This document shows positions 7,922-16,386 of a stretch of DNA of 64,000 nucleotides, one piece after another (positions within the stretch are counted from its first letter, which is position 1; every line of letters begins with the position of its first letter). The notes below the pieces were generated by a model. It worked only from the letters and a program-made list of their open reading frames with translations, had not been told where the DNA came from and ran no database searches. The translations under genes were made by a program, and so were the position numbers. Origin of the DNA: Cellvibrio sp. 79 (GTDB lineage Bacteria; Pseudomonadota; Gammaproteobacteria; Pseudomonadales; Cellvibrionaceae); contig MVDH01000003.1 in the NCBI GenBank assembly GCA_003056245.1, positions 546,156 through 610,155 on the forward strand, written 5' to 3'.

Positions 7922-9490
7922 GCGGATATTTACAAAGTCGCTATAAATCCCGTTTTTATCATACGCAGCAATTTCAAATACATAGGAGCCGTTAGTGAGT
8001 CCGCTCAATACAAAACTGTTATCCCAGGGGCCTATACCTGAAGACACGTAGGTGTACTTGGTATCGCCAGCCAATTTATAGCGAATCTCATAACCTCCCA
8101 GATCCTCCGCATTTAATAAATTCCCGTTGGCGCGAGCAGCGGGCGCAGTCCACTTGAAGAAAGCTTCACCACGGGTAATTTCACTAGGAATCGCGGTGCT
8201 CACGGCGCTGGAAGAAGTCGTGGCACTGGCGGGTGCCGATGAGGAGCTGGATGAACTCACGCTAGTCACGGGTGCCGAGCTACTAGTGCTGGATTGCACA
8301 GCTCCCGCCGAACTGCTGGTACTGGATTTTGAAGAAGAGGTGGCCGCCGCTGCCTCAATCTTAAACCAATTCAAATTAAAACCATTGGTGCCTCTCGTCA
8401 GGGTTGTCAGGCCAAATTTATGTGACCCCGCCTTGAGATTGACAACTTGCTCAACATCAACCCATTTTTGTGCGCCACCCGTTTTCGGAACTGTCACAGT
8501 GCCATATTGCACACTGCCATCTGCTTCATGGAACGCAAAACTACCGCCACCAGATTGACTTGCGACCCTGAAAGTAATTTTGTAAGTACCCGTAGTAGGG
8601 ACATCGATAATCTTGTCGGTATAGGAAAGCCAATCATTTTCATGGAAATACCCGACGTTCAATCCCCCCCCGGTATCTGATGTTAACTCCGTTTGGACAC
8701 CACTCATCGCGGAGTAGTCCTCTGCCTGGATTGTCGCTGGCAAAGGCAGGCCTTTCAATTCAACCTTAAACCAATTGATGTTGTAGCCTGAACCACGGGT
8801 CAGCGCAGTGATACCCAGACTATGGACCCCAGCCTTGAGACTGATCGTTCGTTCAACATCTACCCATTTTTGCGAGCCGCCGGTATTCGGTACATTAACT
8901 ACATCGTGTTGGACACTTTTATCGGCTTCGTGCAATGCAAAACTGCCACCACCGCCATTGCTCGCGACTCGATAGGTCACTTTATAGTTGCCCGTCATCG
9001 GTGCGGTAAATTGGGTGTCCGAATAAGACATCCAATCGCCGTCATGGATGTAACCCACGTTCAAGCCACCGCCAACGTCCTGTGTTGCCTCAGCTTGTAT
9101 ACCAAACATACTGGTATATCCCTCAGCCTGAATGGTCAACGGCAAGGTGTTGGTCACACTACTTTTACTACTGCTGGAAGAGGTGGTGACTTGCGCTGCG
9201 GCGCCGGTTCCCAAGCTCATCAACGGTGCAAACAGCGCCATTGCAAAGGTCATGCGCCGCAATGACATTTGCCAGCCAAGGCCACGTTTCAATTGTTGAT
9301 GATTGATGTAACCCAGTTTGATTAACACCTCACCGATTGAGGTGGCTTCCATCACTGCCTTGTCATTAGGATCAACATTCAAGCGCAGACGTTTTTGCTC
9401 GGCAATCGCCAAACCGAGTTGTTGACTATCAATTAATCCCTTTTCGACCAGAATGTCCCCTAGCCGAGTCGCCTTGATATTTTTGGCCAT
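7913..9490 (-). CDS. MshEN-like domain + membrane/signal segment + two CBM6-like domains + FN3 protein
   Basis: Start ATG at 9490 has GGAGG six bases upstream. Residues 9-32 (R-L-G-D-I-L-V ... Q) and 51-74 (S-I-G-E-V-L-I ... Q) are two 24-residue units matching the MshEN/GspE N-terminal motif, which binds cyclic di-GMP in characterised ATPases. Residues 76-100 (M-S-L-R-R-M-T-F-A-M-A-L...G-A-A-A-Q) read as a signal peptide or membrane anchor. A Ser-rich linker leads to two CBM6-like beta-sandwiches (about 118-245 and 252-379), each with I-Q-A-E, G-G-G-L-N-V-G-Y and N-W-F-K. A second poly-Ser linker (381-433) precedes an FN3 domain (436-525). No catalytic domain is seen. It may be an envelope carbohydrate-binding protein with a cytoplasmic nucleotide-sensing tail. 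Domain calls are firm; function is inferred. Confidence 0.8.
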   Translation of the reverse strand: MAKNIKATRLGDILVEKGLIDSQQLGLAIAEQKRLRLNVDPNDKAVMEATSIGEVLIKLGYINHQQLKRGLGWQMSLRRMTFAMALFAPLMSLGTGAAAQVTTSSSSSKSSVTNTLPLTIQAEGYTSMFGIQAEATQDVGGGLNVGYIHDGDWMSYSDTQFTAPMTGNYKVTYRVASNGGGGSFALHEADKSVQHDVVNVPNTGGSQKWVDVERTISLKAGVHSLGITALTRGSGYNINWFKVELKGLPLPATIQAEDYSAMSGVQTELTSDTGGGLNVGYFHENDWLSYTDKIIDVPTTGTYKITFRVASQSGGGSFAFHEADGSVQYGTVTVPKTGGAQKWVDVEQVVNLKAGSHKFGLTTLTRGTNGFNLNWFKIEAAAATSSSKSSTSSSAGAVQSSTSSSAPVTSVSSSSSSSAPASATTSSSAVSTAIPSEITRGEAFFKWTAPAARANGNLLNAEDLGGYEIRYKLAGDTKYTYVSSGIGPWDNSFVLSGLTNGSYVFEIAAYDKNGIYSDFVNIRSL

Positions 9491-9680
9491 TTGCAACCTC
9501 CAGAAATTTCTTTTACATACTTCTGAGCCATACTGGGTTAAATGAGACGCCTCAAATTAGTCTAGATCAGCGCAAATCAAGTTTGTGACCTGGTAATAGA
9601 CCGAATTGTGATTTACAGCTCGCTGGTCAGCTCATTACGAATTTTGTACCATGCCCACCCCGCCGACAGGCCCCCGATAA

Positions 9681-10172
<492 letters not shown>

Positions 10173-10985
10173 CTACTTCTGGCAATCCACGCAGTACACG
10201 GTGGTGCGATCATTCATTCGCACCTCCTTGAGTGGTTTTTTACAGCGGGTACAGGGCGCCCCCCCCCGGCCATACACCAGGAGTTCCTGTTTGAAATAAC
10301 CGGGTTTTCCATCGCCCCCGACAAAATCACGCAACGTTGTTCCGCCTTGATCAATGGAGCGCTGTAATACAAAACGGATATTGCGCACCAGCTCCTCGCA
10401 GTTTTTTCGGGTTAGCGAACCGGCTTTGCGAATCGGCTTAATAGCAGACATAAACAGCGATTCATTCGCATAGATATTCCCCACACCCACCACAATTTTG
10501 CTATCCATTAGGAACTGCTTTACCGCCTGGCTGCGTTTACGGCTGCGCTCAAACAGATAATCGGCGGTAAACGCATCGGTAAGCGGCTCTGGCCCCAACT
10601 CCGCCAGCAAGGAATGGGTATCAGGATCGCCCTCTACCCACAGCAGACAACCAAAACGCCGCGGATCGCAGTAACGCAATATGCGTTTACCGAAGACCAG
10701 ATCAAAATGATCGTGGAACAATGGCGGCTCCTCCGGAGTGACGATACGCAGGCTGCCCGACATTCCCAGATGAATCAACGCGTGGCCGCAGCCAAAATCC
10801 AGTAATAGATATTTACCGCGACGACGTGCACCCACCAGTTTTGCCCCTGGTAACAACGCGGCTAAATCCGCAGGAATTGGCCAGCGCAAACGCGGCTGGC
10901 GGATGACAATCTCCGTCACTTTATGACCGATAATATGCGGGCTAATACCGCGTAACGTGGTTTCTACTTCGGGTAACTCAGGCAT
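10173..10985 (-). CDS. mutM: formamidopyrimidine-DNA glycosylase MutM/Fpg
   Basis: Bifunctional glycosylase/AP lyase removing 8-oxoguanine. The ATG at 10985 is chosen because processing must expose the catalytic proline: M-P-E-L-P-E-V-E-T. GAGGGG lies just upstream. Also present are the H2TH region (V-V-G-V-G-N-I-Y-A-N-E) and a C-terminal zinc finger with Cys pairs (C-T-R-C ... C-V-D-C). About 270 residues, normal length. It ends tail-to-tail with coaD. Confidence 0.97.
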   Translation of the reverse strand: MPELPEVETTLRGISPHIIGHKVTEIVIRQPRLRWPIPADLAALLPGAKLVGARRRGKYLLLDFGCGHALIHLGMSGSLRIVTPEEPPLFHDHFDLVFGKRILRYCDPRRFGCLLWVEGDPDTHSLLAELGPEPLTDAFTADYLFERSRKRSQAVKQFLMDSKIVVGVGNIYANESLFMSAIKPIRKAGSLTRKNCEELVRNIRFVLQRSIDQGGTTLRDFVGGDGKPGYFKQELLVYGRGGAPCTRCKKPLKEVRMNDRTTVYCVDCQK

Positions 10986-11128
10986 AAGCCCCTCTTTGAG
11001 CAATCACAGCATAAAAATTTATCGCCAATCGGCTATTTTGGCGTTGAAATTAACAGAAATCCCTCTAAACTAAAAAATGAGAACTTAATCACAAATAAAT
11101 AAGTGCTCAAATCACAAAACATTGCACC

Positions 11129-11145
11129 TTGGCCTGTAATTTGCG
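11129..11145 (+). promoter_or_regulatory. sigma-54 (RpoN) -24/-12 promoter
   Basis: TTGGC and TTGC are spaced so that TGGC-N7-TTGC holds exactly (TTGGCCTGTAATTTGC), matching the RpoN consensus. It lies about 110 bases before the PEP-CTERM gene start, predicting a leader of nearly 100 bases. Two direct AATCACAAA repeats (11087-11095 and 11110-11118), 23 bases apart, lie upstream and could be activator sites. Confidence 0.6.
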
Positions 11146-11253
11146 GGTGCCAGATGCTAGTTCAGGCGCCAATCCAGAGATAGCGGGTCAACGCCGCAGG
11201 AACAACCACCTGAAACTTGCGTTTAACCTTACCTATTTATCTGGAGTTACCCA

Positions 11254-11898
11254 ATGAAAAACCTGTTGCAGTCGCTGTTGTTGCCGCTTGTGTTCCTGGC
11301 GACCAGCGCCTCGGCGTTACCTATCGTTTCTTTATCGGCTGCCGGTCAAACGACCACCTCGGTAGCAGATGCAACTACCATCGATTTCAATAGTGGCTGC
11401 GGTTATGCCAGCTGCTCTGGTGATTTTGCCCTAGTTAACGGCAGCCAAAGCGGTTTGTACGCCCAACCCCTGGGAGTTGATTCCCAATACCTGAGCGTAC
11501 CCAATCCCTCTGCAACCAACCTGAGCGCCTTATTCACATTAGGCACTGCAGCCAACTATTTCGGCTTGTATTGGGGCTCAATTGATAGTTACAACTTCAT
11601 CAGCTTCTATCTGGATAACGTATTGGTAGCCAGTTATTCAGGCAGCTCGATTGTGGGTCAGTTTGCGGATGGCAATCAACTGAGCTATAGCTCCAACCGC
11701 TACATCAATTTTGATTTTGGTAGCAGCAGCTTCGACAGTGTGAAATTAACCAGCAACGGTTTTGCGTTTGAAAGCGACAACCACGCATTCCGCAAACTAA
11801 CCGAAGTCACCGAACCAACCACTGCTGCTTTGTTGTTATTTGGCTTGATCGGTTTGGCACTGGCTCGTCGTCAGGTTAAAACGATTCAACTAAAATAA
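11254..11898 (+). CDS. PEP-CTERM sorting-domain exported protein
   Basis: A 214-residue secreted protein. An N-terminal signal peptide (M-K-N-L-L-Q-S-L-L-L...A-S-A) is followed by a Ser/Asn/Tyr-rich beta-type domain with a C-G-Y-A-S-C cysteine pair. The C-terminus is a tripartite PEP-CTERM-type signal: E-P-T-T at about residue 187, a hydrophobic helix, then A-R-R. Such proteins are processed by exosortases and are linked to exopolysaccharide or floc formation in other bacteria. No exosortase is in this window. TGGAG precedes the ATG, and a strong terminator follows. The motif is E-P-T-T instead of the commoner P-E-P. Monocistronic. Confidence 0.8.
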   Translation: MKNLLQSLLLPLVFLATSASALPIVSLSAAGQTTTSVADATTIDFNSGCGYASCSGDFALVNGSQSGLYAQPLGVDSQYLSVPNPSATNLSALFTLGTAANYFGLYWGSIDSYNFISFYLDNVLVASYSGSSIVGQFADGNQLSYSSNRYINFDFGSSSFDSVKLTSNGFAFESDNHAFRKLTEVTEPTTAALLLFGLIGLALARRQVKTIQLK

Positions 11899-11913
11899 CG
11901 CTAATTTAGTAAT

Positions 11914-11943
11914 AAAAATGCCGGGGAAATTCCCGGCATTTTT
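11914..11943 (+). terminator. Rho-independent terminator
   Basis: An AAAAATGCCGGG / CCCGGCATTTTT hairpin follows the PEP-CTERM gene and faces the convergent HDOD gene, so it may work in both directions. Confidence 0.85.
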
Positions 11944-11979
11944 ATGGGTCCCTGCTTTATCTTTTACTACCAATTTCTC

Positions 11980-13380
11980 TCAGTGTGTTGCACTTAAACG
12001 CATCATCAAATTTAATTGATTGGCAATCAATTGAAATTCTTCAAATTGACGCGCAGATAATTTACCACTCTCGGCATCCGCATACGCAATCGCCATCAAG
12101 CGTTTATTCAAATGCAAGGGCGCCAAAAAAATATCACCCTTGGCTGCCATTGCATGTAATGCCCCTGCATCGCTACGCTCACCATCCGCACGATAATGAA
12201 ACGGTTGCTGGGTGCGTAATAATTCATGTAGCAATTCGCCTTTGTGCAACTTCTCCAAACTGATTTTAATTTTCTGCCGCCACAGATGCGTGCCCTTGCC
12301 AGCAACATAACGCACGTCAAGCATTTTGCTTTTATGATCCACCATTAAAATTGCCAGGCGGGGAATATCCGCACCTTCATGCAAAGCAGCGAGTGACAAT
12401 TGGGTAACTTTGGGCAAATCATCTCCGGCAAGCATCGCTTTATGAATTTGATTCAGTTGCTGTTGAAACAAATAGTCCGGCTTTTCCACAAAAACTTCTT
12501 TTTCTTCAATTTGGTGTGGATCTGGCAGTGCGCTAATTAACACATCAACACCGTAAATTTTGGCAATTACGGAGGCTTCATCAGCCATACGCAAAATTTG
12601 CTTTTTTGCATCTTCAAACGGGATTTTGCACAAGCTTGCTGTCTGCTGACACAGCTTTTGCATTTCCGGACTTTTAATTCCGCGCTTGATATACGTGCTG
12701 ATTTCATTGCCCAGATTAACTGCGCGCGCCGCAGAACTGGAATGCACGTGATTTTCACATGCTTCGCTCAGCAAATCGCCCAACGCCCAATCCTTGATTA
12801 AATAGCGTGACAATAAACTGGTATCTACCCCAAGGTAATCCAACGCCAAACTGTGTTCGGCGTGGGGTGCGTGATCGCGTGCGTCGATAAAATCTTCAAC
12901 CACTTTACGTCCGGTCGAAATCAGGGCAAGTTCGCTAATATTGCGCAGCAACGCTGCAATAAAAATTTGTTCTTTTTTATCGCCATCAAGAAACGGCACC
13001 ATGGCTTTAGCCTGAACGGCCGCATGAAAAGAACGTGCCAGACTCTGGATTAATAATGCTTTGGGTTTCCCTTTAAGAAAATTATCAATTAACGTAGTGG
13101 CAAGAGTAATATTGCGTAAATTATCAAAACCCAAATGCACGATTGCACGCGATACAGTTTTGATGGGAGCAAACGATGGATTGTAATGGACAGAATTCGC
13201 GATACGTAAAACCTTGGAAGTTAAATCGGCATCGCGCAAAATAATTTTCGTCAAATCTTCAGCGCGGCATTTTTCATTTTCACTTAACTCGCAAATTTCC
13301 CTCACAACTGCATCCAGCGTGGGCAGCTCTTGTTCGGCGAGAGCATCCATCCATGCCTCAAGCCCGCGAATTTCTGTCAT
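11980..13380 (-). CDS. HDOD-domain signalling protein with C-terminal GAF-like domain
   Basis: The N-terminal half (about residues 10-215) is an HDOD domain: it shows P-T-L-D-A-V-V-R-E-I-C, D-A-D-L-T-S-K-V-L-R-I-A-N-S, the V-S-R-A-I-V-H-L-G segment, and degenerate HD positions. HDOD proteins act in regulation without hydrolytic activity. The C-terminal part (about 310-465) resembles a GAF domain ending in F-L-A-P-L-H-L-N-K-R-L-M-A-I-A-Y-A-D. The start at 13380 is chosen for its CAGG site; a ten-codon longer form has none. No partner gene is adjacent. Target unknown. Confidence 0.8.
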   Translation of the reverse strand: MTEIRGLEAWMDALAEQELPTLDAVVREICELSENEKCRAEDLTKIILRDADLTSKVLRIANSVHYNPSFAPIKTVSRAIVHLGFDNLRNITLATTLIDNFLKGKPKALLIQSLARSFHAAVQAKAMVPFLDGDKKEQIFIAALLRNISELALISTGRKVVEDFIDARDHAPHAEHSLALDYLGVDTSLLSRYLIKDWALGDLLSEACENHVHSSSAARAVNLGNEISTYIKRGIKSPEMQKLCQQTASLCKIPFEDAKKQILRMADEASVIAKIYGVDVLISALPDPHQIEEKEVFVEKPDYLFQQQLNQIHKAMLAGDDLPKVTQLSLAALHEGADIPRLAILMVDHKSKMLDVRYVAGKGTHLWRQKIKISLEKLHKGELLHELLRTQQPFHYRADGERSDAGALHAMAAKGDIFLAPLHLNKRLMAIAYADAESGKLSARQFEEFQLIANQLNLMMRLSATH

Positions 13381-13542
13381 AGGGGAAACCTGTGTTAGCC
13401 GATTAGCCATGCGGTTAACATCCGCACTCTACATTTTTATTATTTTGCTTGAGTGTAGATCAAGTCGCTGAACTCTGCATTTTGGCGCAAGCTTCGCTGC
13501 AATTATTTTTTTATGAAACCGGTTTACCTGAATTCAGGCAAT

Positions 13543-13571
13543 AAAAAACCCGGTACTAAGACCGGGTTTTT
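13543..13571 (-). terminator. rpmB-rpmG terminator
   Basis: An AAAACCCGGT / ACCGGGTTTT hairpin with flanking A/T runs lies 35 bases past the rpmG stop. Confidence 0.85.
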
Positions 13572-13605
13572 CGCCAGCAGCTATCAAATAATGCCGTTCA
13601 GCAAA

Positions 13606-13761
13606 TTACTTGATTTTGCCTTCTTTGTAGACCACGTGCTTACGCACAACTGGATCGTACTTTTTGATTTCCAGCTTTTCTGGCATGGTGCGCTTGTTCT
13701 TGTCAGTTGTGTAGAAGTGACCAGTACCAGCAGAAGAGTTCAGACGAATTTTTTCGCGCAT
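13606..13761 (-). CDS. rpmG: 50S ribosomal protein L33
   Basis: A 51-residue basic protein beginning [14 protein letters not shown] and containing F-Y-T-T-D-K-N-K-R and Y-D-P-V-V-R-K-H-V, the hallmarks of the zinc-free (C-minus) type of L33. AGGAG lies before the ATG. It follows rpmB by 15 bases in the conserved rpmBG operon and is closed by a terminator. Confidence 0.97.
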   Translation of the reverse strand: MREKIRLNSSAGTGHFYTTDKNKRTMPEKLEIKKYDPVVRKHVVYKEGKIK

Positions 13762-13776
13762 GACAATAGCTCCTAA

Positions 13777-14013
13777 TTACACTTTGTGGCCGTTGGCACG
13801 AACATCAGCCAACACAGCTTCGATGCCGCGCTTGTCGATGATACGCATACCTTTTGGAGTCAAACGCAGAGTTACAAAACGCTTCTCAGCTTCTACCCAA
13901 AAACGGTGGGATTGCAGGTTTGGCAAAAAACGACGCTTGGTGTGGTTTTTTGCGTGGGATACATTGTGACCGGTAACTGGGCGTTTGCCGGTAACTTGAC
14001 ATACTCTGGACAT
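13777..14013 (-). CDS. rpmB: 50S ribosomal protein L28
   Basis: A 78-residue basic ribosomal protein with the L28 start [12 protein letters not shown], the [11 protein letters not shown] segment and the C-terminal G-I-E-A-V-L-A. First gene of rpmBG, downstream of radC as in many gammaproteobacteria. Confidence 0.98.
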   Translation of the reverse strand: MSRVCQVTGKRPVTGHNVSHAKNHTKRRFLPNLQSHRFWVEAEKRFVTLRLTPKGMRIIDKRGIEAVLADVRANGHKV

Positions 14014-14236
14014 TTTATTGCCTCATTCAAAAATCATTGCGCTCTGCTGGAGGCGCGGTGTATAGCCGTTAATAAGTAGAACCGTTAAACAGACTAACAA
14101 CCAGCAATGCGCCTTTAATCAGCCTATTCTTTCCTAAACGCGGCGGGAAAATTCGACACTGCCGCAAAGAGCCGCGCTTTATACCAAAAGCCGGGCCCAA
14201 TAGCAACGAAAAGGTTATTTTTTGATCCTGCCAGCG

Positions 14237-14911
14237 TTATATGAGGCCACGCTCCGCAAAGGAGATAACTTCGGTATCGCCTACCACCATATGGTCCAGC
14301 ACCCGTACATCAATCAATTCCAATGCCGCCTGCAAACGCTGGGTGATGCGTTGGTCAGCTTGACTGGGCTCCGCCACTCCACTTGGATGATTATGGCTGA
14401 GAATCAACGCTGCAGCGTTGTGAGATATGGCTCGCCTTACCACTTCACGCGGGTAAACACTGGCGCCGTCGATGGTGCCAAAAAATAATTCTTCATACGC
14501 AATCAGGCGATTTTGATTATCAAGGAATAGCACCGCAAAGACTTCCCGGGGTTGATGCCGCAATTGGGCACTCAGGTATTGGCGGACTAAATCAGGGCTG
14601 GTAAGGAGATCGCCTGATTTCATGGTCGCCGATAGATGGCGACGTCCCATCTCCAACACTGCCTGTAACTGCGCATATTTGGCATTTCCCAAACCAGGCC
14701 CCCGGCAAAACTCGTTTCGGGAGGACTCCAGCAGAGGACGCAAACCACCATATTCCTGCAACAGGTCGCGCGCCAGATCGACTGCCGATTTACCGGGAAT
14801 ACCAATACGCAGGAAAATGGCCAGAAGTTCGGCATCAGAGAGGGCACGGGGGCCTTGGGCAAGCAACTTTTCGCGCGGACGCTCTGCTTCGGGCCAATCG
14901 GCAATAGACAT
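14237..14911 (-). CDS. radC: RadC-family JAMM/MPN-domain protein
   Basis: The N-terminal helix-hairpin-helix region ([20 protein letters not shown]) is followed by an MPN/JAMM domain with H-x-H in S-H-N-H-P-S-G and a downstream Asp in the x-x-D pattern (S-Q-A-D), the metal-site layout of the family. It was historically linked to DNA repair, but its true role remains unsettled. 224 residues, full length. Transcribed toward rpmB; divergent from coaBC. Confidence 0.95.
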   Translation of the reverse strand: MSIADWPEAERPREKLLAQGPRALSDAELLAIFLRIGIPGKSAVDLARDLLQEYGGLRPLLESSRNEFCRGPGLGNAKYAQLQAVLEMGRRHLSATMKSGDLLTSPDLVRQYLSAQLRHQPREVFAVLFLDNQNRLIAYEELFFGTIDGASVYPREVVRRAISHNAAALILSHNHPSGVAEPSQADQRITQRLQAALELIDVRVLDHMVVGDTEVISFAERGLI

Positions 14912-15148
14912 AGAAACTCCTTTTAAAAAAATCCAGTGATGGCAATTCCCTACATACCTGTTATGTCAGGTAATGGCGGCAGATACGAAAACGCCGGCAA
15001 GGATGGTATCTTAGCGCCCTTTCGTCAAGCCCTCACACAGGGCTGGCGGCACGCCCTGCGGGGCCGCCGCCGTTAGTGGCCAATTACGCACTTTCGCGCT
15101 AAGGTTGTTCACTAGCTGTCCACTTCATCCCCGGGGCTGCCTTCGTTC

Positions 15149-16354
15149 ATGAGTTCATTAGCCAACAAACAGATTTTGCTCGGCGTTACCGGTGGTATTG
15201 CCGCCTATAAAAGTGCCGATCTTGTACGCCGCTTGCAAGATGCAGGTGCCAGCGTACAGGTAGTAATGACGCCCGCTGCCCTGGAATTTATTACCCCGTT
15301 AACAATGCAAGCACTATCCGGCCATCCGGTTCATACCCAATTGCTTGATCCGGAAGCAGAAGCAGGTATGGGCCACATTCAACTCGCTCGCTGGGCGGAT
15401 CTGGTATTAATTGCGCCAGCTACGGCAGATTTTATGGCACGCCTTACACATGGTGCAGGAAACGACCTATTAACCAGTATCTGCCTGGCTACAGCAGCAC
15501 CTATCGCATTAGTACCGGCGATGAACCAGGGCATGTGGCGCAATGCGGCAACCCAGTCCAATCTCGATGTCTTAATCGATCGCAAAGTCCATATTTTTGG
15601 TCCAGCGGATGGCGGCCAGGCCTGCGGCGATATAGGTCCAGGGCGCATGCTAGAACCTCTGCAAATTATCGATATGGCTGCCCGCCTTTTTGCCACTGGC
15701 AGCCTTGCCGGCAAAAAAGTCGTGATTACCGCTGGTCCTACGCGCGAAGCTATTGACCCGGTACGCTATATCAGCAATCACAGCTCGGGAAAAATGGGCT
15801 ATGCATTGGTGCAAGCTGCAGTTGAGGCAGGAGCGCAGACGGTGCTCATCAGCGGCCCCACACAATTGGCAAAACCGGCACGCGCCAAATGCATAGATGT
15901 CACTACCGCCGAGGAAATGTACGCGGCCAGTTTGCAGGAAGCACAGGACTGCGATTTATTTATCGCCGCCGCCGCCGTAGCCGATTATCGCCCTGCCGAA
16001 GTGGCAACGCAGAAAATGAAAAAAGGGGATAACGAAAGCATCACCCTCACATTGATAAAAAACCCTGACATTGTCGCCAGTGTAGCAGCGCTCAAACGCA
16101 AACCGTTTACCGTGGGATTCGCGGCAGAAACTGAACAATTGATTGACCATGCACGCGCAAAACTTGCGCGCAAAAATCTGGATCTGGTGATCGCCAACAA
16201 TATTGCTGACAACCGTATCGGTTTTAATAGCGATGACAACGCGGTCATCCTGATTGATAACAACTCCACCGTAGAAATCAGCCAGCGCAGCAAACAACAA
16301 CTTGCGCGCGAACTCATTGCCTGTTTTGCACAAAAACTGGCTCCAAAACTATAA
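15149..16354 (+). CDS. coaBC: bifunctional phosphopantothenoylcysteine decarboxylase/synthase CoaBC
   Basis: Two consecutive coenzyme A steps. The N-terminal flavoprotein CoaC half has G-V-T-G-G-I-A-A-Y-K, the flavin/active-site P-A-M-N motif and C-G-D-I-G-P-G-R-M. The C-terminal CoaB half has I-T-A-G-P-T-R-E-x-I-D-P-V-R-Y-I-S-N-H-S-S-G-K and K-N-P-D-I-V. 401 residues, standard. The ribosome site is weak. The next gene, the AlgC-type mutase, starts 32 bases downstream. Confidence 0.97.
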   Translation: MSSLANKQILLGVTGGIAAYKSADLVRRLQDAGASVQVVMTPAALEFITPLTMQALSGHPVHTQLLDPEAEAGMGHIQLARWADLVLIAPATADFMARLTHGAGNDLLTSICLATAAPIALVPAMNQGMWRNAATQSNLDVLIDRKVHIFGPADGGQACGDIGPGRMLEPLQIIDMAARLFATGSLAGKKVVITAGPTREAIDPVRYISNHSSGKMGYALVQAAVEAGAQTVLISGPTQLAKPARAKCIDVTTAEEMYAASLQEAQDCDLFIAAAAVADYRPAEVATQKMKKGDNESITLTLIKNPDIVASVAALKRKPFTVGFAAETEQLIDHARAKLARKNLDLVIANNIADNRIGFNSDDNAVILIDNNSTVEISQRSKQQLARELIACFAQKLAPKL

Positions 16355-16386
16355 GCAAGTCACAGACGATAACGGAAGGTAAACGA

